From positions 1,116,001 to 1,180,000 of the forward strand of contig NZ_JACBZX010000001.1 of the NCBI RefSeq assembly GCF_013408565.1: 64,000 bases of DNA, read 5' to 3'. Under the pieces are notes generated by a model. It was not told where the DNA came from. It was given only the letters and a program-made list of their open reading frames with translations, and searched no databases. Numbering within the stretch: the stretch's first letter is position 1; the number at the start of each line of letters is the position of its first letter. The DNA is from Janibacter alkaliphilus. Its GTDB lineage: Bacteria; Actinomycetota; Actinomycetes; Actinomycetales; Dermatophilaceae. The position numbers and the translations under genes are program-made. Of the stretch, positions 54,608 through 62,178 are shown piece after piece.

Positions 54608-55173
54608 CGGCGCGCCTGTCCCGCGGTGCGCGGTCGCAGCGCGTGCAGGTCTGAGGTGAGGACCGGGGTCGGCAGCAGCTCTGGCTCGTGCGTGGCGGCC
54701 TGGGCCACGAGGAACTGCACGTGGGTGGCTCGGTCGGGATGCTCGACGCGGTGGGTGACGCGGTTGAGCAGGGCGAGGTAGGCGGGGCTTGACCGGACGA
54801 AGCTCCAGGAGGTCTCGCCCTCGTGGCTCCGTGAGGTCGCCATCAGCGCCGCGGTCGTGTCGAAGAGGCTCTTCTCCATCCGTCGGTGGGGAGCCCAGAG
54901 CATGTGCTGCCAGCGTCGGTCCTGGGTGATCATGAGGTCGCGCCAGGTCGTGAGCTGCTCATCGGGGCCCTGAGTGCGCACGAGGAGCCGATACTCGTGC
55001 GTGGCCGGCGTCGGCGCGAAGAAGCGCCAGTCGGGGATGGTGATCCCGGTCGGGTCGAGGGTCGTCGTGAGGCGCCGCCCCCGTCCGAGCTGCTGGGCGA
55101 CGGTGAGCAGGCCCCATCCGGCGAGCGTGGCGTTGATGCCGAGGGCGGTGGCGCGGGTCAGGTGTGCGTTCAT
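54604..55173 (-). CDS. SdpA-like/HTTM-partner membrane-anchored protein
   Basis: 189 residues. GAGAGGA lies 5 bases before ATG 55173. A single N-terminal transmembrane helix (TALGINATLAGWGLLTVAQQ) is followed by an outside domain with IPDWRFFAPTPATHEYRLLV near residues 46-65. The W-x-FF-x-x-x-P motif is the hallmark of SdpA proteins and of partners of HTTM/SdpB proteins (tentative). In Bacillus, SdpA and SdpB are both needed to mature the SdpC killing peptide. An SdpB-like gene is two genes upstream. The 45-base gap to the hydrolase holds four GTCGTCGG-type tandem units. Confidence 0.6.
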   Translation of the reverse strand: MNAHLTRATALGINATLAGWGLLTVAQQLGRGRRLTTTLDPTGITIPDWRFFAPTPATHEYRLLVRTQGPDEQLTTWRDLMITQDRRWQHMLWAPHRRMEKSLFDTTAALMATSRSHEGETSWSFVRSSPAYLALLNRVTHRVEHPDRATHVQFLVAQAATHEPELLPTPVLTSDLHALRPRTAGQARR

Positions 55174-55218
55174 GAGTGGTCCTCTCGGTCGTCGGTCGTC
55201 GGTCGTCGGTCGCGAGAC

Positions 55219-56109
55219 TCAGCGGGTCCCGTCCGCGTGGACGGCGTCGGCGATGGCGTCGGCGGTGGTCGTGGCGACCTCAGGGTCGAGCAGGAGCGAC
55301 ATGTGCTCGCCCTCGATGACGAGCGACCGGCCCCTCGGGGTCAGTGCCGCCATCTGGTCGTGCATCTGCGCCATGAGCGGGTCGCGGCGGGTGCTGGAGG
55401 CTGAGACGACGAGCAGCGGGACGTCCGGCAGCTTCGCCGCGCGGGCGTCGGCTCCCCAGCCCGCCTCCCATCGGGCCATCTCAGCCAGCGTCGTGAGCAG
55501 CGTCCCGGGATCGCCGCCCGCCCGGGAGAGGGCGGCGCGGTCGTTGCCGCCGTCACCGCTGGTGCGCCCGGGCACGAGTGCCCGGGCGAGCGCGCCGGTG
55601 ACCTGGTGCCGGGCTGCGGCGGTGGCGTCTCGCTGGCCCGCGCTGCGCATCTGATCCGGATCCGTGGGGTCGACGAGCACGAGCCCGGCGACCCGCCGAG
55701 GGTGCGTCGCGGCGAAGAACCGCATGAGCAGGGCACCGACCGAGTGGCCGACGAGCCAGACCCGCGCCTCCGGCGCGAGCTCATTGAGCAGCGAGGCGAC
55801 CTGCCGACCGTGCTCGTGCGCCGACGGAGGGAGGTGGTGCGGCATCGGTGCGGTCCAGCCGATCCCCGGGCGGTCGTGCGCGATGCTCGTCACGCCCGCC
55901 CGCTGCAGGCTCTCCTGGACGTGCGACCAGGACACCGCCGGTGCGCCGAGACCGGACTCGAGGAGGGCGACCGGTGCCTCCGGCCCGGCCGCGCACAACC
56001 GGTAGGCGACGTCGTGGTGGTCCAGGTGGGCACGGGACATCGACGCCGGCGGGGGGTCCATCGGGCGGGCGTCGACGAGTCGCTGGACGACGCGGCGCAG
56101 CACGGTCAT
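55219..56109 (-). CDS. Alpha/beta hydrolase
   Basis: 296 residues from ATG 56109. The oxyanion and nucleophile regions are VALLESGLGAPAVSWSHVQE and VWLVGHSVGALLMRFFAATH, with Ser in GHSVG. The acid is in VLVDPTDPDQMR or LLVVSASSTRRDP, and the His in VIEGEHMSLLLDPEVA. It fits a serine hydrolase of the epoxide-hydrolase/peptidase-like group. It overlaps the SdpB-like gene by 4 bases and is therefore in the same operon. A role in peptide or lipid release is only a guess. Confidence 0.85.
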   Translation of the reverse strand: MTVLRRVVQRLVDARPMDPPPASMSRAHLDHHDVAYRLCAAGPEAPVALLESGLGAPAVSWSHVQESLQRAGVTSIAHDRPGIGWTAPMPHHLPPSAHEHGRQVASLLNELAPEARVWLVGHSVGALLMRFFAATHPRRVAGLVLVDPTDPDQMRSAGQRDATAAARHQVTGALARALVPGRTSGDGGNDRAALSRAGGDPGTLLTTLAEMARWEAGWGADARAAKLPDVPLLVVSASSTRRDPLMAQMHDQMAALTPRGRSLVIEGEHMSLLLDPEVATTTADAIADAVHADGTR

Positions 56110-56945
56110 CGCTGGACCGCCGGACGTCGACCCAGCCGGTCCACCGCCGGGTACGTCCCGACGAAGGCCCAGAGGAACCGGTTGAGGCCCATGTGCCTGG
56201 CGTTGGCGACATGGAAGCCGCCGAGGACGGCGAGGTAGCCGCGGCGGACCGGTGGCGGAGCGAGGAGCATCAACGGTGCCCCGGTCTCGACGGCGATGAC
56301 GGTCCAGCACATGGCTCGGCACAGCCAGGGGCGGTCCTTGAGTATCCGGTAGAGCCAGGCGTCCCCGTAGGTCTGGGTGCGCATGATGCCCGGTAGCGCT
56401 GACCCGTCGCGCCACTGCGGGGAGATGGTCTTGGCGGCGCCGGCCACCGTGTATGACATGAGGGACTGCGCACCGATGAAGTCGAGGGCGCGCTCCCGCT
56501 CGACGGCGGGCAGCCCAGGCAGCCGCGCCAGGGTCGTGCAGGCCGAGGTCAGGAAGACGACCTGGTCCGACCCGTCAGAGCCGTAGGACTGGCGGAAGCT
56601 CTTGATCCAGAAGGCGCTCGCCGTCGCGGCCGAGGCGGCCAGGCGGAGACGGCTGTCGCGTGGACCAGCGAGGTGGATGGCGGCGGCCGCCAGTCGGACG
56701 GCGGCGTTGGCCCGGTCCCACCGCTGCGAGCTGAGGGCGAGGACGGGACGCATCAGCCGGGTGAAGCGGCGGTTCCACGCCGTGCGTCGGATGGTCCACG
56801 AGTGCAGCGAGTCCTCACCGACCTCGTGGTGGCGGGTGATCTCCTCCAGCGCCCCGATCCCGACGGTGACGGCGGTGATCCCGTCGATGAGGCGCATGGT
56901 CTGGGTCGTGTCCCGACTGGCGCCGGGGCTCAGCAGCGACAACAT
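56106..56945 (-). CDS. SdpB/HTTM-like integral membrane protein
   Basis: 279 residues from ATG 56945 with GAGGAG 7 bases upstream. Multiple helices. FIGAQSLMSYTVAGAAKTIS, PQWRDGSALPGIMRTQTYGD is the SdpB/HTTM-type motif: a membrane helix with an A-x-x-K pair, then W-x-x-G-x-A. LCRAMCWTVIAVETGAPLML and YLAVLGGFHVANARHMGLNR complete the HTTM fold. SdpB works with SdpA in toxin maturation; vitamin-K carboxylase-like HTTM proteins are the distant relatives. The partner candidate is at 54604. Assignment is by motif, so moderate. Confidence 0.65.
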   Translation of the reverse strand: MLSLLSPGASRDTTQTMRLIDGITAVTVGIGALEEITRHHEVGEDSLHSWTIRRTAWNRRFTRLMRPVLALSSQRWDRANAAVRLAAAAIHLAGPRDSRLRLAASAATASAFWIKSFRQSYGSDGSDQVVFLTSACTTLARLPGLPAVERERALDFIGAQSLMSYTVAGAAKTISPQWRDGSALPGIMRTQTYGDAWLYRILKDRPWLCRAMCWTVIAVETGAPLMLLAPPPVRRGYLAVLGGFHVANARHMGLNRFLWAFVGTYPAVDRLGRRPAVQR

Positions 56946-56969
56946 GATGATCTCCTCTCGACCGGCCGC

Positions 56970-57677
56970 TCAGGACCGGGGCTCCCAGCGGAAGGTGGAC
57001 CGGGCCAGCACTGCGCCGACGAGGACCCAGGCGACGATCGGTCCGACCAGCGGGGCGACGTCACCGACCGGGGCCCCTGCCCATCCCTGCATGACGAGCT
57101 CGCTGATGGACCCCCCTGGCGTCAGGCGCTTGAGTCCTGCCTGGTCGGTGGTCCCCGTGATGGCGACCCAGATCGCGCCCCCGACGACGAGGAGGAAGAT
57201 CGGCAGCGTGGTGACCTGGGCGTGGTCGGGGGACGAGGTCACGCCTGACGTGGCCACGGCCAGCAGCCCGAGGATGAGGTTCAGGGCGACGACTCCGGCC
57301 ACGACGACACCGAGGTTCCCCGGCGCCGACCCCACCGCGGCCAGCACGGCGAGGACGATCCCCGTCTGGATGAGGCTGAGCAGCACCGAGGGCAGCACCA
57401 TCCCGGCGACGATCGCCGACGGGCTGAGCGGGGTGGTCCGCAGCCGCTTGAGGAAGAGGTGCTGGCGCCGGGCGGCGAGCGCCGTGGTCGCGGTGACGTA
57501 GACCCCCAGGCTGGCCATCACCGCGACCTGCATGGCTGCCACGCTCCCGGCGGAGTCGTACTGGTCGCGGGTGGCGAGGAGGACGCCCGCGAAGATCAGG
57601 GGCGCGGCGACCGCGCTGAGGGCGACGATCCGGTGTCGCCACAGCTGGACGATCTCGGCTCGGACGAGGTTCCACAT
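56970..57677 (-). CDS. ABC-2 type transporter permease
   Basis: 235 residues, GAAGGAG upstream of ATG 57677. Six transmembrane helices (IVALSAVAAPLIFAGVLLAT, AAMQVAVMASLGVYVTATTA, VLPSVLLSLIQTGIVLAVLA, GVVVAGVVALNLILGLLAVA, FLLVVGGAIWVAITGTTDQA, VAPLVGPIVAWVLVGAVLA). QHLFLKRLRTTPLSPSAIVA is the conserved cytoplasmic loop of DrrB-type permeases. It pairs with the ATPase at 57723. Drug or peptide export, or self-immunity, is expected. Confidence 0.88.
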   Translation of the reverse strand: MWNLVRAEIVQLWRHRIVALSAVAAPLIFAGVLLATRDQYDSAGSVAAMQVAVMASLGVYVTATTALAARRQHLFLKRLRTTPLSPSAIVAGMVLPSVLLSLIQTGIVLAVLAAVGSAPGNLGVVVAGVVALNLILGLLAVATSGVTSSPDHAQVTTLPIFLLVVGGAIWVAITGTTDQAGLKRLTPGGSISELVMQGWAGAPVGDVAPLVGPIVAWVLVGAVLARSTFRWEPRS

Positions 57678-57722
57678 GGTCCTTCTCCTTCGTGCTCGTT
57701 GGTCGATGGCGGTGGGTGCTGG

Positions 57723-58655
57723 TCAGACGGCGGCCGTCGGTGCGCCGGCCCGCTCGGTGTCGAGGAAGATCTCCTCCAGGCGAGCCCCCGACACCTCGAG
57801 CTGCTCGAGCGGGGTCCTGGTGCGCGAGGCCCAGGTGAGCAGCGCGAGCAGGTCCGTCTGGGGGTCGAAGGTGTCGATCTCCACGCTGCCGTCGGGCTCC
57901 GCGACTGCAGCGACGGGCAGCACCGTCGAGGGATCTGCGCGGAACGTGATCCGGGAGGGGCGCCGCCCCAGCACCTCGGCGACCGTGCCCTGCTGGACGA
58001 TCCGACCCTGACTCATCACGGCGACCCGGTCGGCGTACCGCTCGGCCTCCTCGAGGTAGTGGGTGGTCAGGACGATGGTGGTGCCCGCGTCCCGCATCAG
58101 CTGCACCCCGGCCCACAGGGCCCCCCGCGCGGCGGGGTCGAGCGCCGTCGTCGGCTCGTCGAGGAAGAGCAGCTTCGGTGATCCGTAGGCGGCGACGGCG
58201 AAGTCGAGCCGCCGGCGCTCGCCGCCCGACAGCTGGCCGACCCGTACGTCCCGCCGACCGACGAGCCCGGCGAGGTCGAGCAGGCGGTCGGGGTCGTCGT
58301 CGCGACCGGAGAGCGCACCCAGCAGGCCGACGGTCTCTCGCACCGTCAGCTCATCGGCGTAGCCCGTCTCCTGGAGCATCACCCCGCAGCGGCTCATTGC
58401 GGCCGCCCGGTCTGCCGCGATGTCGAGCCCGAGGACCATGACGGCTCCTCCGTCGGGCTGGCGCAGGCCCTGGATCGTCTCGAGGGCGGTCGTCTTGCCC
58501 GCTCCGTTGGTCCCGAGGAGAGCGAAGAGCTCCCCCTCGCGGACGGTGAGGTCGAGGCCGTCGACGGCGACGAAGTCGTCGTAGCGGCACGTCAGACCCT
58601 GGACGTCGATGGCGAGCCGGTGCTCGCCGTGCTCGGTGATCGATGAGGTTGCCAT
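57723..58655 (-). CDS. ABC transporter ATP-binding protein (DrrA-type)
   Basis: 310 residues from ATG 58655. Walker A is ALLGTNGAGKTTALETIQGL, the signature is VGQLSGGERRRLDFAVAAYG, and Walker B is PKLLFLDEPTTALDPAARGA. VLTTHYLEEAERYADRVAVM is the H-loop region. The C-terminal 90 residues form the DrrA-type regulatory tail. Upstream it is divergent from the small membrane protein, sharing the inverted repeat at 58702. The cargo is unknown; export or self-protection fits the locus. Confidence 0.92.
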   Translation of the reverse strand: MATSSITEHGEHRLAIDVQGLTCRYDDFVAVDGLDLTVREGELFALLGTNGAGKTTALETIQGLRQPDGGAVMVLGLDIAADRAAAMSRCGVMLQETGYADELTVRETVGLLGALSGRDDDPDRLLDLAGLVGRRDVRVGQLSGGERRRLDFAVAAYGSPKLLFLDEPTTALDPAARGALWAGVQLMRDAGTTIVLTTHYLEEAERYADRVAVMSQGRIVQQGTVAEVLGRRPSRITFRADPSTVLPVAAVAEPDGSVEIDTFDPQTDLLALLTWASRTRTPLEQLEVSGARLEEIFLDTERAGAPTAAV

Positions 58656-58701
58656 GTCGACCACACTCCCCCGGCGGCCGACCGGGACGTCAGAGCCAAG
58701 A

Positions 58702-58741
58702 GTCCCTGGCTCGCAGGACAGATGTCCTGTGAGCCAGGGAC
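58702..58741. promoter_or_regulatory. 40-bp near-perfect inverted repeat in a divergent promoter region
   Basis: Arms GTCCCTGGCTCGCAGGACA and TGTCCTGTGAGCCAGGGAC flank GA and differ at one position. It lies between the divergent ABC transporter and TCS/serine hydrolase operons (47 and 108 bases from their starts). It is a probable binding site for the response regulator at 60253 or the LuxR-type protein at 53553. Confidence 0.78.
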
Positions 58742-58848
58742 GGATCGCTCTGTCCGTGCGCGGGGCTGTCGCCAGACGATGGACGTCGTCTCAACCACCG
58801 CTCACCCGCGCAGCACGGCGCAGGGTGACCCGATCGAAGGAGAGCACG

Positions 58849-59100
58849 ATGAAGGCCGTCCGGATCCTCTGCTACGCCCTGCTGACCGTCGGGGGCGTCC
58901 TCTTCCTCATGCTGCTGGCCGAGTACCTCCCGCTCTCTCAGGCGGAGAACTTCCCGAGCTGGCTCACCGATCTCACCTCGTGGATCCCCGAGCGCGCCTC
59001 GGGGGGCGGTGTCCTCCTGATGTCTGGCACGATCCTGCTTGTCTGCGCAGCTGCCGTCGGCGCAGCGTGGTCGGAGCGGAGCCAGCAGCGACGGTCCTGA
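58849..59100 (+). CDS. Small two-helix membrane protein
   Basis: 83 residues from ATG 58849 with GAAGGAG 6 bases upstream. Two transmembrane helices, ILCYALLTVGGVLFLMLLAE and GVLLMSGTILLVCAAAVGAA, are joined by a loop LPLSQAENFPSWLTDLTSWI. It heads the operon with the histidine kinase, response regulator and serine hydrolase. It may be an immunity protein or an accessory sensor; the family is unknown to me. Confidence 0.72.
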   Translation: MKAVRILCYALLTVGGVLFLMLLAEYLPLSQAENFPSWLTDLTSWIPERASGGGVLLMSGTILLVCAAAVGAAWSERSQQRRS

Positions 59101-59164
59101 TCACGGCGCCGTGGTGACGACGACGTCGGCCGCGTGGTCGGCGAGAGGGGAAGGGCGGTACCGC

Positions 59165-60256
59165 GTGCGTCGCAGGGCCCATCCGAAGGGTGTCGAGAAC
59201 CTGCGCGCCGCGACCACCGTCACCCTGGCTGTCACGTCGATCATCTGCACCGTCGCGGCCATCGCCTTCCAGCCGGACGCCGTCGCGGCCGTCGCCGTGC
59301 TTCCGGCTGGCGCCGCGGCCTTCTGGGCGACCCGGCACTGGGAGCGGCCGATGCCCCGCCCCGTGGTCGTCGTGTGCCTCGTCGTGGCATCGGTCGTCGC
59401 TCTTGCGGGCTGGCTGCTGCACTGGGGGACCTTCACACCGGTGCCGCTCGCCCTGGTCATCGGCGCCGTCGCCTGCCATCGCGAGCGTCCCTGGCAGACC
59501 GCCGCCCTGCTGCTGGCGGCGGTGCACCTCCCCGGCCTCGGGCTGCTGGCCCTCGACGGGCTGGACCCGGACGAGCTGTCGACCTGGGTGCGGGGCACCG
59601 GAGCCAGCGTGGTGATGGCCGGCGTCATCATCGCCAACAGATACGCCTGGGCCGCGGTGCTCGAGGTCGAGCGGGCCCGAGAGCTCGCCGGGTACTCCGC
59701 GTCCTTGGAGGAGCGCCACCGCCTGGCGCGCGACCTGCACGACATCCAGGGGCAGACCCTCGTCGCCATCGGCCTGCGCCTGGACCTCGCCCTCAAGGCC
59801 ATCGAGCGCGACCGCCGACTCGCCGAGCAGGAGATCCGGGCGGCGAGAGAGCTGGTGAGCACCGTCCCCCAGGAGACCCGGAGGATCCTGTCGCAGGACA
59901 CCGGCCTCAGCCTCGAGGGAGAGCTGGTCAACGCCCGCCAGCTGCTGGAGGCGAAGGGGACGGAGGTCGACCTCCGTCGGGAGGGCCTGGTCCCGGAGGA
60001 GTCTCGAGCCGTCGTGTCCCGCATCCTTCGCGAGGCGACGGCCAACATCGTGCGCCACGCAGACCCCGACCGTGTGCTCATCACGGTGTCGCCGACCCGC
60101 CTCCGCCTGTCTAACGACGGCGTCCGTCAGCAGCCGCGCGGGCCCCGCGGGTTGGCTGAGCTCGGGAGACAGATCGAGAGCGAGGGGTGGACCCTCGAGG
60201 TGGAGCACGAGGATGGCTGGTTCGTGCTGGACGCGCATCGCGGAGGAGACGGATGA
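59165..60256 (+). CDS. Sensor histidine kinase, NarL/DesK type
   Basis: 363 residues from GTG 59165, with GAGGGGAAGG about 9 bases upstream. Six transmembrane helices in residues 15-170 form the sensor. The HisKA_3 motif is EERHRLARDLHDIQGQTLVA, with the phosphorylated His in RDLHD. The ATPase part has EATANIVRHADPDRVLITVS and LSNDGVRQQPRGPRGLAELG. Membrane-only sensors like this often detect cell-envelope-active peptides. It passes phosphate to the response regulator, whose ATG overlaps its stop. Confidence 0.9.
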   Translation: MRRRAHPKGVENLRAATTVTLAVTSIICTVAAIAFQPDAVAAVAVLPAGAAAFWATRHWERPMPRPVVVVCLVVASVVALAGWLLHWGTFTPVPLALVIGAVACHRERPWQTAALLLAAVHLPGLGLLALDGLDPDELSTWVRGTGASVVMAGVIIANRYAWAAVLEVERARELAGYSASLEERHRLARDLHDIQGQTLVAIGLRLDLALKAIERDRRLAEQEIRAARELVSTVPQETRRILSQDTGLSLEGELVNARQLLEAKGTEVDLRREGLVPEESRAVVSRILREATANIVRHADPDRVLITVSPTRLRLSNDGVRQQPRGPRGLAELGRQIESEGWTLEVEHEDGWFVLDAHRGGDG

Positions 60257-60858
60257 GCCTGCGGATCGTGCTCGTGGACGACGAGAACGTCCTGAGGGGT
60301 GCTCTGCGACGAGTGCTCGAGTGGGAGGACGACATCGAGGTCGTCGCCGATGTCGGTGACCCGACGGAGGTGGTCGCCCTGGTCGAGGGGCACCGACCCG
60401 ACATCCTGCTCAGCGACATCACGATGCCCGGTATGGACGGTATCGAGCTGTCCCGGCAGGTCCTCGCCGCGCGACCGGAGACCGGGGTGGTCCTGCTCAC
60501 CCGCCACGCTCGCCCGGGCCTGCTGCGGGAGGCGCTCGCCGCCGGGGTGCGCGGCTTCCTCAGCAAGGACGCCGACGCCGGCCACATCGCGGAGGTTCTG
60601 CGCACCGTGGCTGGTGGGTCGCCGTACATCGACTCGTCGGTGGCCGCCCGCGCGGTTAACGACGCGAATCCTCTGACCGATCGTGAGCTCGAGGTGCTGC
60701 AGGCCGCCCGGGACGGTTCACCGGTCCGCGAGATCGGGCAGCGTCTGCACCTCGCACCCAGCACCGTGCGGAACTACCTGTCCGAGGCGATCGGCAAGCT
60801 GGCCGCGGCCAACCGGCACGAGGCCGCCCGGATCGCCGAGGAACGCGGCTGGATATGA
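60253..60858 (+). CDS. NarL-family response regulator
   Basis: 201 residues from ATG 60253 with GGAGGAG 5 bases upstream. The receiver has the acidic pair LRIVLVDDENVLRGALRRVL, the phospho-acceptor Asp in PDILLSDITMPGMDGIELSR, and Lys in RGFLSKDADAGHIAEVLRTV. The LuxR-type HTH is LTDRELEVLQAARDGSPVRE, IGQRLHLAPSTVRNYLSEAI. It should control the divergent ABC transporter and its own operon, perhaps through the 58702 inverted repeat. Confidence 0.92.
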   Translation: MSLRIVLVDDENVLRGALRRVLEWEDDIEVVADVGDPTEVVALVEGHRPDILLSDITMPGMDGIELSRQVLAARPETGVVLLTRHARPGLLREALAAGVRGFLSKDADAGHIAEVLRTVAGGSPYIDSSVAARAVNDANPLTDRELEVLQAARDGSPVREIGQRLHLAPSTVRNYLSEAIGKLAAANRHEAARIAEERGWI

Positions 60859-61691
60859 GGGTGCCTGCCCGGACCGCGGTGGTCTGGCGTGAGCAGGGGG
60901 GCACCCGGATCGTCCGCGGCAGGGGCTATCCGGAGGGCGATCACGCCGAGTGGGGCTCGATCACGAAGGCCGCGACCGCGCGCGCCGTCGCGGGATGCGT
61001 CGCCGAGGGCCTGCTGGCCGAGGATGACGCCGTCGGCGACCTGCTCGACGTGCCGTTGCCCGGCGTGCGGGTCCACGACCTCCTCCGGCACACCGCGGGG
61101 CTGCCCAGCCTCCACCGGCCGGCGCGACCGTGGCGCGACCCGACCCGGGGCGTGGACGATCTCGACCTCCGCCGGCTCGCCGGGCTGCAGGAGCCGACCG
61201 AGGTGGGTCGGTACCGGTACTCGAACCTCGGCTACGCCTTCGTCGGCGAGATCCTCGACCGATGCTGCCCGAACGGGTGGTGGGGCGCGGTGCAGGATCA
61301 CGTGGCGACCCCCTACGGCCTGTCTTCCCTCACGCTGGCCCCTGGCGACGAACGGATCCTCCTGCGCGGGGTCGGTCCCGGCCAGCGTCGGCCCTGGCGG
61401 TTGGCGGCGACCCGCTACCGGTCCGCGGGCGGCCTCTGGTCGGGTCTGGAGGATCTCGCCCTCCTCGGCGAGCGGGCGGGTGTCGAGGGTGTGCCGTGGG
61501 CCCTAGGGTCCGGATGGCAGACCCTCGGCGACGGCAGCGCCCTCGTCACCGGACGGACGCGCGACACCGACGCGTGCGTCCTCGTGCACCGGGCCACCGG
61601 GGACGCTGTCGCGGTGCACAGCCTGGTGCAGCGTCCTGGGCACGCCGCGCGGGTTGCCCGCATGGCCACGACGGTGACCGCCGCGGGCTGA
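60855..61691 (+). CDS. Beta-lactamase-fold serine hydrolase
   Basis: 278 residues from ATG 60855, overlapping the response regulator stop (ATGA). The catalytic Ser-x-x-Lys is EWGSITKAATARAVAGCVAE and the Tyr-x-Asn is YRYSNLGYAFVGEILDRCCP. RVHDLLRHTAGLPSLHRPAR is the typical class C-like/esterase motif. There is no signal peptide, so it is cytoplasmic. Members of this family act as esterases, peptidases or lactonases. Coupling to the two-component system suggests a role in dealing with the sensed compound. Confidence 0.88.
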   Translation: MRVPARTAVVWREQGGTRIVRGRGYPEGDHAEWGSITKAATARAVAGCVAEGLLAEDDAVGDLLDVPLPGVRVHDLLRHTAGLPSLHRPARPWRDPTRGVDDLDLRRLAGLQEPTEVGRYRYSNLGYAFVGEILDRCCPNGWWGAVQDHVATPYGLSSLTLAPGDERILLRGVGPGQRRPWRLAATRYRSAGGLWSGLEDLALLGERAGVEGVPWALGSGWQTLGDGSALVTGRTRDTDACVLVHRATGDAVAVHSLVQRPGHAARVARMATTVTAAG

Positions 61692-61725
61692 CCGAGAGGA
61701 GCTGCCCGACCGGCGCGGCACGCAG

Positions 61726-61757
61726 CAGGGCCGCCCCGGCGTGCCGGGGCGGCCCTG
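61726..61757. terminator. Bidirectional terminator hairpin
   Basis: A perfect 15-bp stem (CAGGGCCGCCCCGGC and its complement) with a 2-base turn. It lies 35 bases after the serine hydrolase stop and 14 bases after the end of the convergent peptide gene. Confidence 0.88.
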
Positions 61758-61770
61758 AGGATCTGCGATG

Positions 61771-61992
61771 TCAGCCGACGGCGGCCTCGCGCGCCGCGAT
61801 CATCTCGGCGACGGAGGCTCCCTCGTCGACCTCGAGCTGCTCCTCGACCGCCTCGTCGTGGGAGTACCCGAAGGCGGAGGTGATGCACGTCGTCGCTGTG
61901 GTGGTGACGATCGTGGCCAGCGCGGGGGCCTCGTCGGCGTGGAAGCCACCCTTGGTCGACAGGTCGAGAGCGTCGAGGTGTGCGGTGTTCAT
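61771..61992 (-). CDS. Small Thr-rich peptide, possible ribosomal peptide precursor
   Basis: 73 residues from ATG 61992, with a strong GAAGGAG 7 bases upstream. The N-terminus MNTAHLDALDLSTKGGFHAD is leader-like, followed by EAPALATIVTTTATTCITSA and FGYSHDEA, a Thr-rich stretch (residues 27-43, seven Thr, one Cys) and then an acidic helical tail (VEEQLEVDEGASVAEMIAAR). It is not of the usual secreted or membrane type. Size, the clean ribosome-binding site, and a neighbourhood of ABC, SdpAB-like and two-component genes suggest a precursor peptide. No matching modification enzyme such as LanM or YcaO is present, so this remains a guess. It is monocistronic with its own terminator. Confidence 0.6.
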   Translation of the reverse strand: MNTAHLDALDLSTKGGFHADEAPALATIVTTTATTCITSAFGYSHDEAVEEQLEVDEGASVAEMIAAREAAVG

Positions 61993-62178
61993 GTCGTTCT
62001 CCTTCGTCGTGCCGAGGCGGAACCGGGTGTCCCTCTCTCCGTGACAACGAACCTACGGAGTCCCGTCAGCCGCGTGAATCCCTAGAAGTGGCGAGTTGCC
62101 TCCCTACAACTGTGGAGCTGAGCCCCGCCTCGTGGTGAGGCGTCCGCTGCTGTCCGCAGCTCGTGCTTGGATCTGCCC

